DNA of 16,372 nt from Clostridiales bacterium UBA1381 (GCA_002305435.1 DBQZ01000037.1:1-16372); one strand, 5' to 3'; numbered from the stretch's first letter, positions 7,668 to 15,502 are shown. The notes: a model not told the origin generated them from the letters alone. Translations and numbers: made by a program.

Positions 7668-7719
7668 ATACCGCCTGCATATATCGGAGGTTTATATTCC
7701 TCCGGTATGCAGGCGGTGT
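7668..7719 (-). terminator. Strong terminator between convergent genes
   Basis: An 11-bp perfect stem (7670-7680 against 7707-7717), a small internal loop, a further 6-bp stem (7685-7690 against 7699-7704) and an 8-nt loop make a long hairpin. On the minus strand it is followed by TATTTTTATT, a proper U tract, 4 bp after the activase stop. On the plus strand it is followed by a weaker T-rich stretch, so it may also stop the M56 transcript. Confidence 0.8.
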
Positions 7720-7723
7720 CATT

Positions 7724-10700
7724 TTAGACTTCGACAGCCGTCTTTTGAACGGTTGTTTTTTTATTTTCCCCGGCAGACTCTCTTTCCTTTGAAAGGTTTT
7801 CAAACGCTACTGCCATCATCAGCTTGATACGGTTTAACTGATTGACCTCGCTTGCGCCGGGATCGTAATCTATAGGCACAATGTTTGCCTGAGGGAACTG
7901 TCTCCTAAGCTCTTTTATCATGCCTTTGCCGGTAACGTGGTTAGGTAGGCAGGCAAACGGCTGAACACAGACAATGTTCGGTACGCCATTATTTATAAGC
8001 TCAACCATTTCGCCGGTCAAAAACCATCCTTCACCGGTACAGTGTCCGAGCTGCAGTATGCTCTTTGCCCCCTCTGCCACCTCCATAATATGAGTCGGCG
8101 CACGTCTTGCGAACTTGGGGTTTCGTTCCAGAGCCTTTTTCATATGAGCACGGGCCTTTTCCACAAGCCAGATGCCGGTGTTGGCAAGAATTGCGGTAGA
8201 GGACTTGGAACCGAGGTTTTCGCTCTTGAAATTGCTGTTATACAGGCAATAGAGGAAGAAGTCGATCAGTCCCGGCATTACCGCCTCTCCGCCCTCGTTT
8301 TCTATAACGTCGATTATGTTGTTGTTTGCTCCCGGATGGAATTTTACGAGTATCTCACCGACAATGCCGACCTGCGGCCGTCTGATAGAATCATCCATGG
8401 GGATACTGTCAAAATCGGCTATTATTTCATCTATGACCTTCTTCATATGCAGGTTCTTCTTATTCTTGTGCATAAGATCATCATACAGCCTCTTCATCCA
8501 TTTATCGTAAACCGAATCCGTTTCACCCGGAGTTATCTCGTACGGACGTATACGCAAAGGAAGCGTAAGCAACAGATCGCCCCATACGGCCGCTTTAACA
8601 ACTCCGCCTATAAGCCCCGGAGTCAGCTTAAATCCGGGATTATCCTCAAGCCCCGACAGATTGAGCGACATAACCGGCACATTCGGATACCCCGCTTCCT
8701 TAAGCGCTTTCCTGATGAATGCAATATAATTTGTCGCCCTGCATCCGCCGCCGGTCTGGGTAATCATAACCGTGGTATTATCCGGATCGCATCTGCCGGA
8801 AACGAAAGCGTTTACAAACTGACCCGTTACAAGTATGGACGGATAACAGGCGTCGTTATTGACACTTTTAAGCCCTGCCTCAACATCCTGAGGAGTAACC
8901 GTTTCAAGCACCATCGTATTGTATCCCTCAGCCTTAAACGCCGCTTCAAACAGCTTGAAGTGAACCGGACTCATCTGCGGGAAAATTATCGTATGGTGTT
9001 TTTTATCCTCTTTCGTAAATTTTACACGATCAAGAGTGTATTTTTCTATTTCATGCGGCACGAAATGGTTCATATCCCGCTCACGTATCGCCGCCTTTAA
9101 AGAACGCACCCTTATTCTTGCTGTACCGAGGTTTGTAACCTCGTCTATTTTCAGCGTTGTGTATATCTTCTCGTGCGACTGGATTATTTCCTGCACCTGA
9201 TCGGTAGTAACCGCATCAAGACCGCAGCCGAAAGAGTTCAGCTGTATAAGATCAAGCATCGGTTCACGTATTACAAGTGCTGCCGCCTCATAAAGGCGTG
9301 TATGGTACGCCCACTGGTCAACAACACGGATGTCACGCTGCAAATGCCCAAGATGCGCTACCGAATCCTCCGTGAGTACAGCAAAACCGAGTGAGTTTAT
9401 CATATCCGGTATTCCGTGGTTTATCTCCGGATCAACATGGTACGGCCGTCCGGCAAGGACTATCCCACGTGTGTTATGCTCACGGCACCATTCTATCGTT
9501 TCCTCGCCCATCCTCCGTATATCGGCCTTATACGCTGCAAGCTCATCAAATGCCACTTCTTCGGCTTCTTTTATCTGCTTCATCGTAATGCCGAACTGCG
9601 ACAGAGTTTTATACATCTGACGTGCAAACGAGGGACGGTCTGCAAGGTTTATAAACGGATAGAGGAATTTCATTCCCTCTCCCCTGACTGCATCTATGTT
9701 GTTATAAACCACTTCGGGATAGGATGTCACTATCGGGCAGTTGAAGTGGTTGCCTGCGTCTGAATATTCTATCTGCTCATACGGGATACAGGGGTAGAAT
9801 ATCGTCTTAATCCCCTTATCCAACAAATCCTGTATATGACCGTGTACGAGCTTCGCCGGATAGCACGCACTCTCACTCGGGATCGATTCTATCCCCTTCT
9901 CATAAAGCGCATGAGAACTGCGTGAGGAAATCTGCACCCTAAACCCGAGCTTTGTAAAGAATGTAAACCATAACGGATAATTCTCATAAAGGTTCAAAAC
10001 CCGTGGTATGCCTATCGTACCCATTACAGCCTCCTCCGCCGAAAGCGGCTTATAATGGAAAGCTCTGGCATACTTATAATTAAACAAATTGGGAAGCTCT
10101 TTCTTCTTGCGCTCCATTCCCGCTCCCCTCTCGCAGCGGTTGCCGGAAACGAAACGGCTGCCGTCGGAAAACTCCGTTATCGTAAGCTGGCAGCGGTTGC
10201 CGCATTTCTGGCAGCGTGTGAGAGATGTCTTAAAATCAAACTCGTCTATCTCATCGGCTGCAAGAATATCGCACATATCGCCGCCGTCCCAGCGGTCTTT
10301 TGCGATCAGCGCCGAACCGAAAGCGCCCATTATCCCAGCAATATCAGGACGTATAACATCCTTTCCTGAGATTATCTCAAAGCAGCGCAGGATGGCGTTG
10401 TTATAGAACGTACCGCCCTGTACAACGACCTTTTCACCCATAAGGTCGGGATCCCGCAGCTTTATTACCTTATAAAGCGCATTTCTGACTACAGAGTATG
10501 ACAGACCGGCGCTTATATCGCCGACAGTTGCGCCCTCTTTCTGCGCCTGTTTTACACGGGAATTCATAAACACCGTACAACGTGTGCCAAGATCCACCGG
10601 ATTTTCTGCGCCGAGGGCGGCTTCGGCAAATTCACGTGTATCAAGCCCCAAGGACTGTGCAAACGTCTGTATAAACGAACCGCAGCCTGAAGAGCACGCT

Positions 10701-12025
10701 TCATTAAGCATAATGCTTTCAATTATGCCGTCTTTGACACGCATACATTTCATGTCCTGCCCGCCAATATCTATTATGAAATCAACACCGGGGCAGAAAA
10801 ATTCCGCCGCCTTATAATGAGCTATCGTTTCTATCTCACCCTCCGGTATGCGGAAGGCTGTTTTTAAGAGCTGTTCGCCGTATCCAGTCGTGCAGGCATT
10901 TGCGATAAACGCCCCCGGCGGAAGCTGGCCGTAAAGCTCTTTTAGGATGTTTAGTCCGCACGTTATCGGACTTCCCTCATTTTTGCCGTAGTATGTATAT
11001 ACTATCTCGCCCTGCTGGTTTATCAGCGCTGCCTTTATTGTTGTCGAGCCGACATCAAGCCCCAAAAATACCGGACCGTGTACCTTTGATATATCAGCCC
11101 TTGCAGCAACTGCGCCTTCATGACGGCGGAAGAATTCCTCCCGCTCCTCATCGTTTTCAAACAAGCGGCGCATACGTGTTATCTCCGTATCGGCTTCGCC
11201 GGAGTTTTTAAGCTTTTCTATAAGCTCCTCGATTGTATACGGCTTAGTTTCCTTTTCTGACGCCAAAGCCGCTCCCACCGCCACGAACAAGGCGGCATTT
11301 TCGGGAGATTTAAATGATTTTGCATTCGCCATTAGCGTATCTTCAAACTGTCGTCTTAACTGCGGCAAAAAATGCAGCGGTCCGCCGAGGAAGAGTATGT
11401 TCCCCTTTATAGGCCGCCCCTGTGCAAGCCCGCTGATGGTCTGCGTTACCACCGCCTGTAATATGGATGCGGCAACGTCTTCTTTCGCCGCTCCCTCGTT
11501 CAAAAGCGGCTGAACGTCCGATTTTGCAAATACGCCGCAGCGTGCCGCTATCGGATACATTACCTTATGCTTTTCAGCAAGCTTATTAAGACCGTCAGCA
11601 TCTGTCTTTAAAAGCATCGCCATCTGGTCGATAAACGAACCTGTACCGCCGGCACAGGTACCGTTCATACGCTGTTCAAGACCGCCGCTCAAATACAGTA
11701 TCTTAGCATCCTCGCCGCCAAGCTCTATCACCACATCCGTTTCCGGCAGGAAAGTATTTACTGCTGTTTTTGTTGCAATAACCTCCTGCACAAACGGCAG
11801 ATCCAAAAGTTTTGAAAGCAGCAGTCCGCCGGAGCCGGTTATTGTCGTCGTAACCTCCGTATTGGGAAATTTCCCTGCCACTTCATTAAGAAGCGTCACG
11901 ACCGTTTCCTTTATCTCCGAGAAATGCCGCTGGTATTTGGAAAATATTATATCGTTTCTTTCGTTTAGAATGACCACCTTTACCGTGGTCGAGCCAACGT
12001 CTATGCCCATATGCAGTGCAGACAT
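7724..12025 (-). CDS. Giant acyl-CoA dehydratase activase-related Fe-S protein (two activase domains)
   Basis: This 1433-residue protein joins modules that are separate subunits in 2-hydroxyacyl-CoA dehydratase systems. Two BadF/BcrA/HgdC-type ASKHA ATPase domains come first, at about 5-255 (MGIDVGSTTVKVV, ELGGEDAKI, FLGGPLHFLP) and 318-575 (LGLDVGSTTIKAA, DIGGQDMK, VVQGGTFYNN). Each keeps the cysteine pair that holds a bridging [4Fe-4S] cluster in HgdC dimers (Cys124/Cys163 and Cys444/Cys483). A four-cysteine knot follows (Cys605, Cys608, Cys612, Cys631). Then comes a DUF2229-type region from about 670 with Cys721, Cys746 and Cys763, and a C-terminal dehydratase-like region with Cys1060, Cys1079 and Cys1095. 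By analogy it couples ATP hydrolysis to low-potential electron transfer; its substrate is unknown. The start is set by AAAGGAGG 7 bases before the ATG at 12025. It has its own promoter and no neighbouring dehydratase genes. Confidence 0.88.
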   Translation of the reverse strand: MSALHMGIDVGSTTVKVVILNERNDIIFSKYQRHFSEIKETVVTLLNEVAGKFPNTEVTTTITGSGGLLLSKLLDLPFVQEVIATKTAVNTFLPETDVVIELGGEDAKILYLSGGLEQRMNGTCAGGTGSFIDQMAMLLKTDADGLNKLAEKHKVMYPIAARCGVFAKSDVQPLLNEGAAKEDVAASILQAVVTQTISGLAQGRPIKGNILFLGGPLHFLPQLRRQFEDTLMANAKSFKSPENAALFVAVGAALASEKETKPYTIEELIEKLKNSGEADTEITRMRRLFENDEEREEFFRRHEGAVAARADISKVHGPVFLGLDVGSTTIKAALINQQGEIVYTYYGKNEGSPITCGLNILKELYGQLPPGAFIANACTTGYGEQLLKTAFRIPEGEIETIAHYKAAEFFCPGVDFIIDIGGQDMKCMRVKDGIIESIMLNEACSSGCGSFIQTFAQSLGLDTREFAEAALGAENPVDLGTRCTVFMNSRVKQAQKEGATVGDISAGLSYSVVRNALYKVIKLRDPDLMGEKVVVQGGTFYNNAILRCFEIISGKDVIRPDIAGIMGAFGSALIAKDRWDGGDMCDILAADEIDEFDFKTSLTRCQKCGNRCQLTITEFSDGSRFVSGNRCERGAGMERKKKELPNLFNYKYARAFHYKPLSAEEAVMGTIGIPRVLNLYENYPLWFTFFTKLGFRVQISSRSSHALYEKGIESIPSESACYPAKLVHGHIQDLLDKGIKTIFYPCIPYEQIEYSDAGNHFNCPIVTSYPEVVYNNIDAVRGEGMKFLYPFINLADRPSFARQMYKTLSQFGITMKQIKEAEEVAFDELAAYKADIRRMGEETIEWCREHNTRGIVLAGRPYHVDPEINHGIPDMINSLGFAVLTEDSVAHLGHLQRDIRVVDQWAYHTRLYEAAALVIREPMLDLIQLNSFGCGLDAVTTDQVQEIIQSHEKIYTTLKIDEVTNLGTARIRVRSLKAAIRERDMNHFVPHEIEKYTLDRVKFTKEDKKHHTIIFPQMSPVHFKLFEAAFKAEGYNTMVLETVTPQDVEAGLKSVNNDACYPSILVTGQFVNAFVSGRCDPDNTTVMITQTGGGCRATNYIAFIRKALKEAGYPNVPVMSLNLSGLEDNPGFKLTPGLIGGVVKAAVWGDLLLTLPLRIRPYEITPGETDSVYDKWMKRLYDDLMHKNKKNLHMKKVIDEIIADFDSIPMDDSIRRPQVGIVGEILVKFHPGANNNIIDVIENEGGEAVMPGLIDFFLYCLYNSNFKSENLGSKSSTAILANTGIWLVEKARAHMKKALERNPKFARRAPTHIMEVAEGAKSILQLGHCTGEGWFLTGEMVELINNGVPNIVCVQPFACLPNHVTGKGMIKELRRQFPQANIVPIDYDPGASEVNQLNRIKLMMAVAFENLSKERESAGENKKTTVQKTAVEV

Positions 12026-12165
12026 AAAAGGACCTCCTTTTTCCGAAAAACTGCGCCGGCAGCAAGAATTGATACCTGCTGCCGTGTTGGCAATCAGTAC
12101 CCGAAACTCGGGCTGCAAGGGAGAAAATATTGCCTTAGCTCCGCCTTGTACAGCCTGTTCCGATA
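12026..12165 (-). promoter_or_regulatory. Structured 5' leader of the activase gene
   Basis: The transcript predicted from the upstream promoter carries about 140 untranslated bases. They contain a 5-bp CCCGA/TCGGG hairpin (12100-12112), an 8-bp CGGCAGCA/TGCTGCCG hairpin (12057-12084) and a 6-bp AAAAGG/CCTTTT hairpin (12026-12041) that includes the Shine-Dalgarno sequence. I recognise no known riboswitch or T-box element. Regulation through the leader is possible but unproven. Confidence 0.4.
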
Positions 12166-12171
12166 ATTATT

Positions 12172-12200
12172 ATTATAATGTTTTTTTAGCAAATAGTCAA
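12172..12200 (-). promoter_or_regulatory. Promoter of the activase gene
   Basis: On the minus strand there is TTGACT (12195-12200), a 17-nt spacer and a perfect TATAAT (12172-12177), predicting a start near 12165. It lies between the recR stop and the activase gene, so the large protein is not dependent on the dnaX operon. Confidence 0.85.
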
Positions 12201-12222
12201 GCGAAAAGAGCAAATATAGCAT

Positions 12223-12268
12223 AATAACCTCGAAAACCCGGCGCTTTTGTCGGATTTTTGAGGTTATT
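12223..12268 (-). repeat. Imperfect inverted repeat after recR
   Basis: AATAACCTC at 12223-12231 pairs perfectly with GAGGTTATT at 12260-12268. AAAA/TTTT and CCG/CGG pairs inside give an interrupted long stem starting 10 bases past the recR stop. Its position suits transcript termination or 3'-end protection, but no U tract follows on the minus strand, so a standard terminator call would be weak. Confidence 0.5.
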
Positions 12269-12277
12269 GCACATACA

Positions 12278-12874
12278 TTATATAAGCTGTCTGCCTTCTA
12301 TTGCCTTTATCAGGGTGATTTTATCAGCATATTCCAGGTCGCTTCCAACCGGAATACCGTGGGCAATTCTTGTGACCTTTATCCCGAGCGGCTGCAAAAG
12401 CCGTGAAATATAAACAGCCGTCGCCGTCCCGTTGACCGTAGGATTTGTCGCCATAATTACCTCTTTGACTTCCCCGTCATTAAGACGCAGCAAAAGCTCG
12501 TTTATCTTTATATCGTCCGGAGTTATCCCCTCCATCGGCGACAGCGCCCCGTGCAGAACATGATAAAGTCCCTTGTATTCACCGGTGTTTTCTATTGCGG
12601 TGACATCCTCCGGACTTTCAACCACGCATATAACTGAGCGGTCACGCTTGTCTGAGGAGCATATCCTGCATGGATCCTCCTGAGTGAGATTCTGGCAGAC
12701 GCTGCAGAGGACTATTTTCTCCTTGGCGCCCCGGATGCGTTCTGTCATTTTTACAACAGCTTCCTTTGACATCTTTTCCAAGATGTAAAACGCTATCCTC
12801 TCCGCACTTCTTCTGCCTATCCCCGGCAGACTTTCAAATTGTTCTATCAGCTCTTCAATAGGCGCTGCGTGCAT
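12278..12874 (-). CDS. recR: Recombination mediator protein RecR
   Basis: This 198-residue protein has the normal RecR length. With RecF/RecO it helps load RecA on single-stranded DNA at gaps during recombinational repair. In order it shows a helix-hairpin-helix (LPGIGRRSAERIAFY, 16-30), a four-cysteine zinc finger (Cys57, Cys60, Cys69, Cys72) and a Toprim domain from about 80 to 175. The Toprim region has VICVVESPED (Glu86), ATNPTVNGTATA and the C-terminal THRIAHGIPVGSDL-like Walker-B-like stretch (168-180). It is the last gene of the dnaX-ybaB-recR cluster, 18 bp after ybaB, a gene order conserved across many bacteria. Confidence 0.97.
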   Translation of the reverse strand: MHAAPIEELIEQFESLPGIGRRSAERIAFYILEKMSKEAVVKMTERIRGAKEKIVLCSVCQNLTQEDPCRICSSDKRDRSVICVVESPEDVTAIENTGEYKGLYHVLHGALSPMEGITPDDIKINELLLRLNDGEVKEVIMATNPTVNGTATAVYISRLLQPLGIKVTRIAHGIPVGSDLEYADKITLIKAIEGRQLI

Positions 12875-12892
12875 ATTTCCGCCGTCACTTCC

Positions 12893-13246
12893 TTAGAACA
12901 GGCCGGGAATGTTAAGCCCGCCTGTAACCTCGCTCATGCCTTCTGTCATCATATCGTCGGCCTTTTTGATCGCATCGTTTACGGCAACCATCACAAGATC
13001 CTCAAGCGTTTCCACATCTTCGGGATCTACCGCTTCCGGCTGTATTTTTATTGAAAGTATCTCTTTTTTGCCGTTAGCCTTTACCGTAACAACTCCGCCG
13101 CCCGAGGTGGCTTCAACTTCCTTATCCTCAAGCTCCTCCTGAACACGTTCCATCTCCTCCTGCATCTTCTGTGCCTGACGGATAACGTTGTTCATATTCT
13201 TATTGGCGTTCATGCCTGAGCCTGAAAATCCCTTGTATTTTCCCAT
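12893..13246 (-). CDS. ybaB: YbaB/EbfC family nucleoid-associated DNA-binding protein
   Basis: This 117-residue protein belongs to the YbaB/EbfC family of small dimeric proteins that bind DNA and associate with the nucleoid. Typical features are the Gly/Asn-rich N-terminus (KGFSGSGMNANKNMNNVIRQ), the long helix QAQKMQEEMERVQEELEDKEV (about 24-44), the GGGVVTVKANGKKEILSIKI strands and an acidic helix with LEDLVMVAVNDAIKKA. The gene sits between dnaX and recR, 16 bp after the dnaX stop, with a clean GGAGGT site 8 bases from the ATG. Its link to DnaX or RecR function is known only from conserved gene order. Confidence 0.96.
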   Translation of the reverse strand: MGKYKGFSGSGMNANKNMNNVIRQAQKMQEEMERVQEELEDKEVEATSGGGVVTVKANGKKEILSIKIQPEAVDPEDVETLEDLVMVAVNDAIKKADDMMTEGMSEVTGGLNIPGLF

Positions 13247-13262
13247 TGTTGTTTACCTCCGT

Positions 13263-15071
13263 TTATTCTTCATCATTATTGATTTGCTTTATTTCCTCTT
13301 CATCGAGAAACTCCTCTTCGTCGTCCTCCTGCTCTACATCAATAGAGGACTGGGCAAAAGAAGATTCTTTCTCATCATATTCTACAAAAGCGTTGTCATC
13401 GCTCATTTCAACTATGTCTGCAAACCTCTCCGCAAGGCTGTCAAGCGGATCCTTTTGGAGCTGCTCCTCGGGCATCGTCTCATTTGACACTTCACCCTCT
13501 AGAGGCTTTGGAAAGCTCCAGAAATCATATTCAACATCCCGCACCTCATCATGCCATGCAGCCTTAACATCACAGCTGACACCGGATGCCTTTTTAAACA
13601 TTTCCCTTATTTCGCCAAGATAACGCACTGCCGAACGGTAGGACATCGTCTCTCCCTTTTCAAACAGCAATATTATCCCCGCTCCGTCAACAGTTATGCT
13701 CCGATTATTGATTGCTATCGCCAAAAACGGCGCATTCTTCAGTATCGTCCGGGATATTTTATCCCATTTTTTAGCTGCCACAACGACAGGATTAGCGCTG
13801 TTCCTATCCTCCGCCGGAATCGGCACAAACAACCGTTCCGATGGTATCACCTTTTCCTTTTTCTCCGGTTCTTTTTCCTTTTCCGGAGCAGGCTTTGCTT
13901 CCACATTTACAACGGCCACACCGTTTGCAACCTTCTCCTCAACCGAGGACAGCCTGTCAAGCAAGGCTTCCCTTGAATCGTCAAGCTCCTCATGAGTTAT
14001 TTTAACGAAAGCAAGCTCATAGACAACTCTCGGATCTTTCAGCCACTTAGCCTCCGACTTTGCCTTTGATAGGGTTTCGATTATATGCGACAGCATTTCA
14101 AACGTTATCTTCCCTGCCTGCGCTTTCAGCTTCACCATGTCCTCTGCCGAATAATCAAGCAGCTCATCCGAGGCGCCCGCCACCTTGCAGACCATAAGAT
14201 CCCGCAGATACCCAAGCATATTATCCGCAAACGTATTTAGCTCCTTGCCGTCAGCTAAAACGGAAGCAATTATATCAAGTATCTCCGCAGTATTGCGGTC
14301 TATCAAGGCTTGAGTCGTGCGAAAAGTCAGGTCAAGCGATGATATGCCGAGTACGTTTATTATATCCTCGCCGCTTATCGTCCCCTCGCAGGAGGAAGTG
14401 ACCCTCTCAAGAATACTAAGCCCGTCACGCATTGAACCGTCCGCCAGCTTTGCCAGCAATGCAAAGCCGTCGTCCGTCACCGAAAATCCCTCTGCGTGTG
14501 CAATTTCTTTCATCCTATGCGCAATATCCGACGGCTTTATCCTCTTAAAGTCGAACCGCTGGCAGCGTGAGAGTATCGTCTGCGGGACTTTATGTGATTC
14601 GGTTGTCGCAAGAATAAATATCACATGACCCGGCGGTTCCTCAAGCGTTTTTAAAAGAGCATTAAACGCTCCCCCGGACAGCATATGCACCTCGTCTATG
14701 ATGTATACGACATACTTACCCTCTACGGCGGTATAATTGACATCGCTGCGTATCTCCCTTATGTTGTCAACACCGTTGTTTGATGCAGCGTCTATCTCGT
14801 TTACATCAAGGATGCTTCCGTCCAAAATACCACGGCATATTTCACATTCATTGCAGGGGCTGCCGGTTGTATTATTTTTGCAGTTGACCGCACGTGCAAA
14901 TATTTTTGCTGCGGTCGTTTTACCTGTGCCCCTGGTTCCGCAGAAGAGATATGCGTGGCCTATTTTACCGCTTACTATTTGATTTTTCAGCGTCTGTGTG
15001 ATATGCCCCTGTCCCACGATATCCTCGAACACCATCGGCCGCCATTTTCTGTAAATCGCCTGATAAGACAT
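13263..15071 (-). CDS. dnaX: DNA polymerase III clamp-loader subunit gamma/tau
   Basis: This 602-residue subunit of the replicative clamp loader uses ATP to open and place the sliding clamp. The N-terminal AAA+ module shows SYQAIYRKWRP (2-12), Walker A GTRGTGKT (45-52), a four-cysteine zinc site (Cys64, Cys73, Cys76, Cys79), Walker B IIDEVHML (124-131) and the LSRC sensor/arginine-finger motif (167-170). Domain III reaches about 365. A Glu/Lys/Pro linker (391-411) leads to a tau-like C-terminal domain and a very acidic tail (578-602). The start used is the ATG giving MSYQAIYRKWRP, the family norm. An in-frame ATG 12 bases upstream (15083) has AGAGG close before it and is a real alternative. 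The SRP RNA gene lies just upstream on the same strand. Confidence 0.96.
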   Translation of the reverse strand: MSYQAIYRKWRPMVFEDIVGQGHITQTLKNQIVSGKIGHAYLFCGTRGTGKTTAAKIFARAVNCKNNTTGSPCNECEICRGILDGSILDVNEIDAASNNGVDNIREIRSDVNYTAVEGKYVVYIIDEVHMLSGGAFNALLKTLEEPPGHVIFILATTESHKVPQTILSRCQRFDFKRIKPSDIAHRMKEIAHAEGFSVTDDGFALLAKLADGSMRDGLSILERVTSSCEGTISGEDIINVLGISSLDLTFRTTQALIDRNTAEILDIIASVLADGKELNTFADNMLGYLRDLMVCKVAGASDELLDYSAEDMVKLKAQAGKITFEMLSHIIETLSKAKSEAKWLKDPRVVYELAFVKITHEELDDSREALLDRLSSVEEKVANGVAVVNVEAKPAPEKEKEPEKKEKVIPSERLFVPIPAEDRNSANPVVVAAKKWDKISRTILKNAPFLAIAINNRSITVDGAGIILLFEKGETMSYRSAVRYLGEIREMFKKASGVSCDVKAAWHDEVRDVEYDFWSFPKPLEGEVSNETMPEEQLQKDPLDSLAERFADIVEMSDDNAFVEYDEKESSFAQSSIDVEQEDDEEEFLDEEEIKQINNDEE

Positions 15072-15212
15072 AACAATCCCCATTTCGCCTCTTACAGCGG
15101 TACAAATCCTGACCCGAAAAAAGAAACGATTCCGCCGCCGTAGCATCCTGTGATTTACTCCAGCAAATCCCGTCTTTTTTCGAGCCGCTGCTCCTGTAAT
15201 ATGCCATATACC

Positions 15213-15235
15213 AAAAAACGCCGGATACGGCGTTA
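15213..15235 (-). terminator. Terminator of the SRP RNA gene
   Basis: On the minus strand AACGCCG (15234-15228), a 4-nt loop and CGGCGTT (15223-15217) are followed directly by a run of T (15218-15213). This is a compact Rho-independent terminator about 20 bases past the SRP RNA core and about 140 bases before dnaX. Because dnaX shows no clear promoter of its own, partial readthrough here may supply its transcript. Confidence 0.85.
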
Positions 15236-15250
15236 CAAAATCATAATAAG

Positions 15251-15352
15251 GCTCCGACCGAGTTTACCGTAACACATCAGGAATACCGCTTAGTGCTGCT
15301 TGGTTCCCCATCTGACACGGTTCACGGGTCCTAATCGCACGGGCTCGGTCAT
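15251..15352 (-). ncRNA. ffs: Signal recognition particle RNA, small bacterial type (4.5S-like)
   Basis: The minus strand encodes the RNA that binds Ffh and its receptor to target nascent membrane proteins. The conserved domain IV hairpin is complete: GUG, the UCAGA half of the symmetric loop, UGG, the GGAA tetraloop, CCA, AGCAG, then CAC and UAAG (about 15289-15316). The outer helix closes with GACCGAG (15344-15350) against CUCGGUC (15255-15261), giving a core of about 96 nt. No Alu domain is seen, so it is the small form. Promoter (15388-15416) and terminator (15213-15235) flank it, predicting a primary transcript of about 170 nt; the mature ends are not known. Location just upstream of dnaX is common in Firmicutes. 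Confidence 0.93.
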
Positions 15353-15387
15353 CATCGCCATTTGTATCTGTTTTATGCAGCTATTAT

Positions 15388-15416
15388 ATTATAATATATT
15401 CCGGCGGAAATTGCAA
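15388..15416 (-). promoter_or_regulatory. Promoter of the SRP RNA gene
   Basis: On the minus strand TTGCAA (15411-15416), a 17-nt spacer and a perfect TATAAT (15388-15393) predict a start near 15381, about 30 bases before the SRP core. A strong, simple promoter suits an abundant stable RNA. Confidence 0.85.
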
Positions 15417-15453
15417 GACCTTTTTTCTATTTTTTGAAATTTTTTTGCATAAG

Positions 15454-15497
15454 AAAAAAACTGACCCCTGCAAACAAAAGCGGGGGACAGTTTTTTT
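15454..15497 (-). terminator. Terminator of the right-edge phosphofructokinase gene
   Basis: An 18-position inverted repeat (15454-15471 against 15480-15497), with one mismatch, one G-T pair and an 8-nt loop, begins 5 bases after the kinase stop. The stem ends in seven A/T pairs, which give the U run on the minus strand. It separates the kinase from the SRP RNA promoter. Confidence 0.88.
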
Positions 15498-15502
15498 AAT
15501 TC

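Noticed and set aside
8042..9100. 352-codon open frame on the plus strand inside the activase gene
   Set aside because: Antisense shadow of a long, motif-rich gene; no ribosome site and no recognisable domain.
12026..12118. Upstream in-frame ATG adding 31 residues to the activase protein
   Set aside because: The added residues are not family-like and have no ribosome site, whereas the internal ATG at 12025 has AAAGGAGG at ideal spacing and starts right before the DVGSTT motif.
12026..12165. T-box or known riboswitch in the activase leader
   Set aside because: No T-box sequence, specifier-like loop or recognisable aptamer core could be found; only simple hairpins.
15072..15146. Upstream in-frame ATG adding 25 residues to DnaX
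   Set aside because: The family starts at MSYQAIYRKWRP or very near it; the added Arg/Phe-rich residues are not seen in DnaX. Only the ATG at 15083 remains a serious alternative.
14965..15207. 80-codon open frame on the minus strand between the SRP RNA and dnaX
   Set aside because: It overlaps the dnaX start in another frame, lacks a ribosome site and encodes no recognisable protein.
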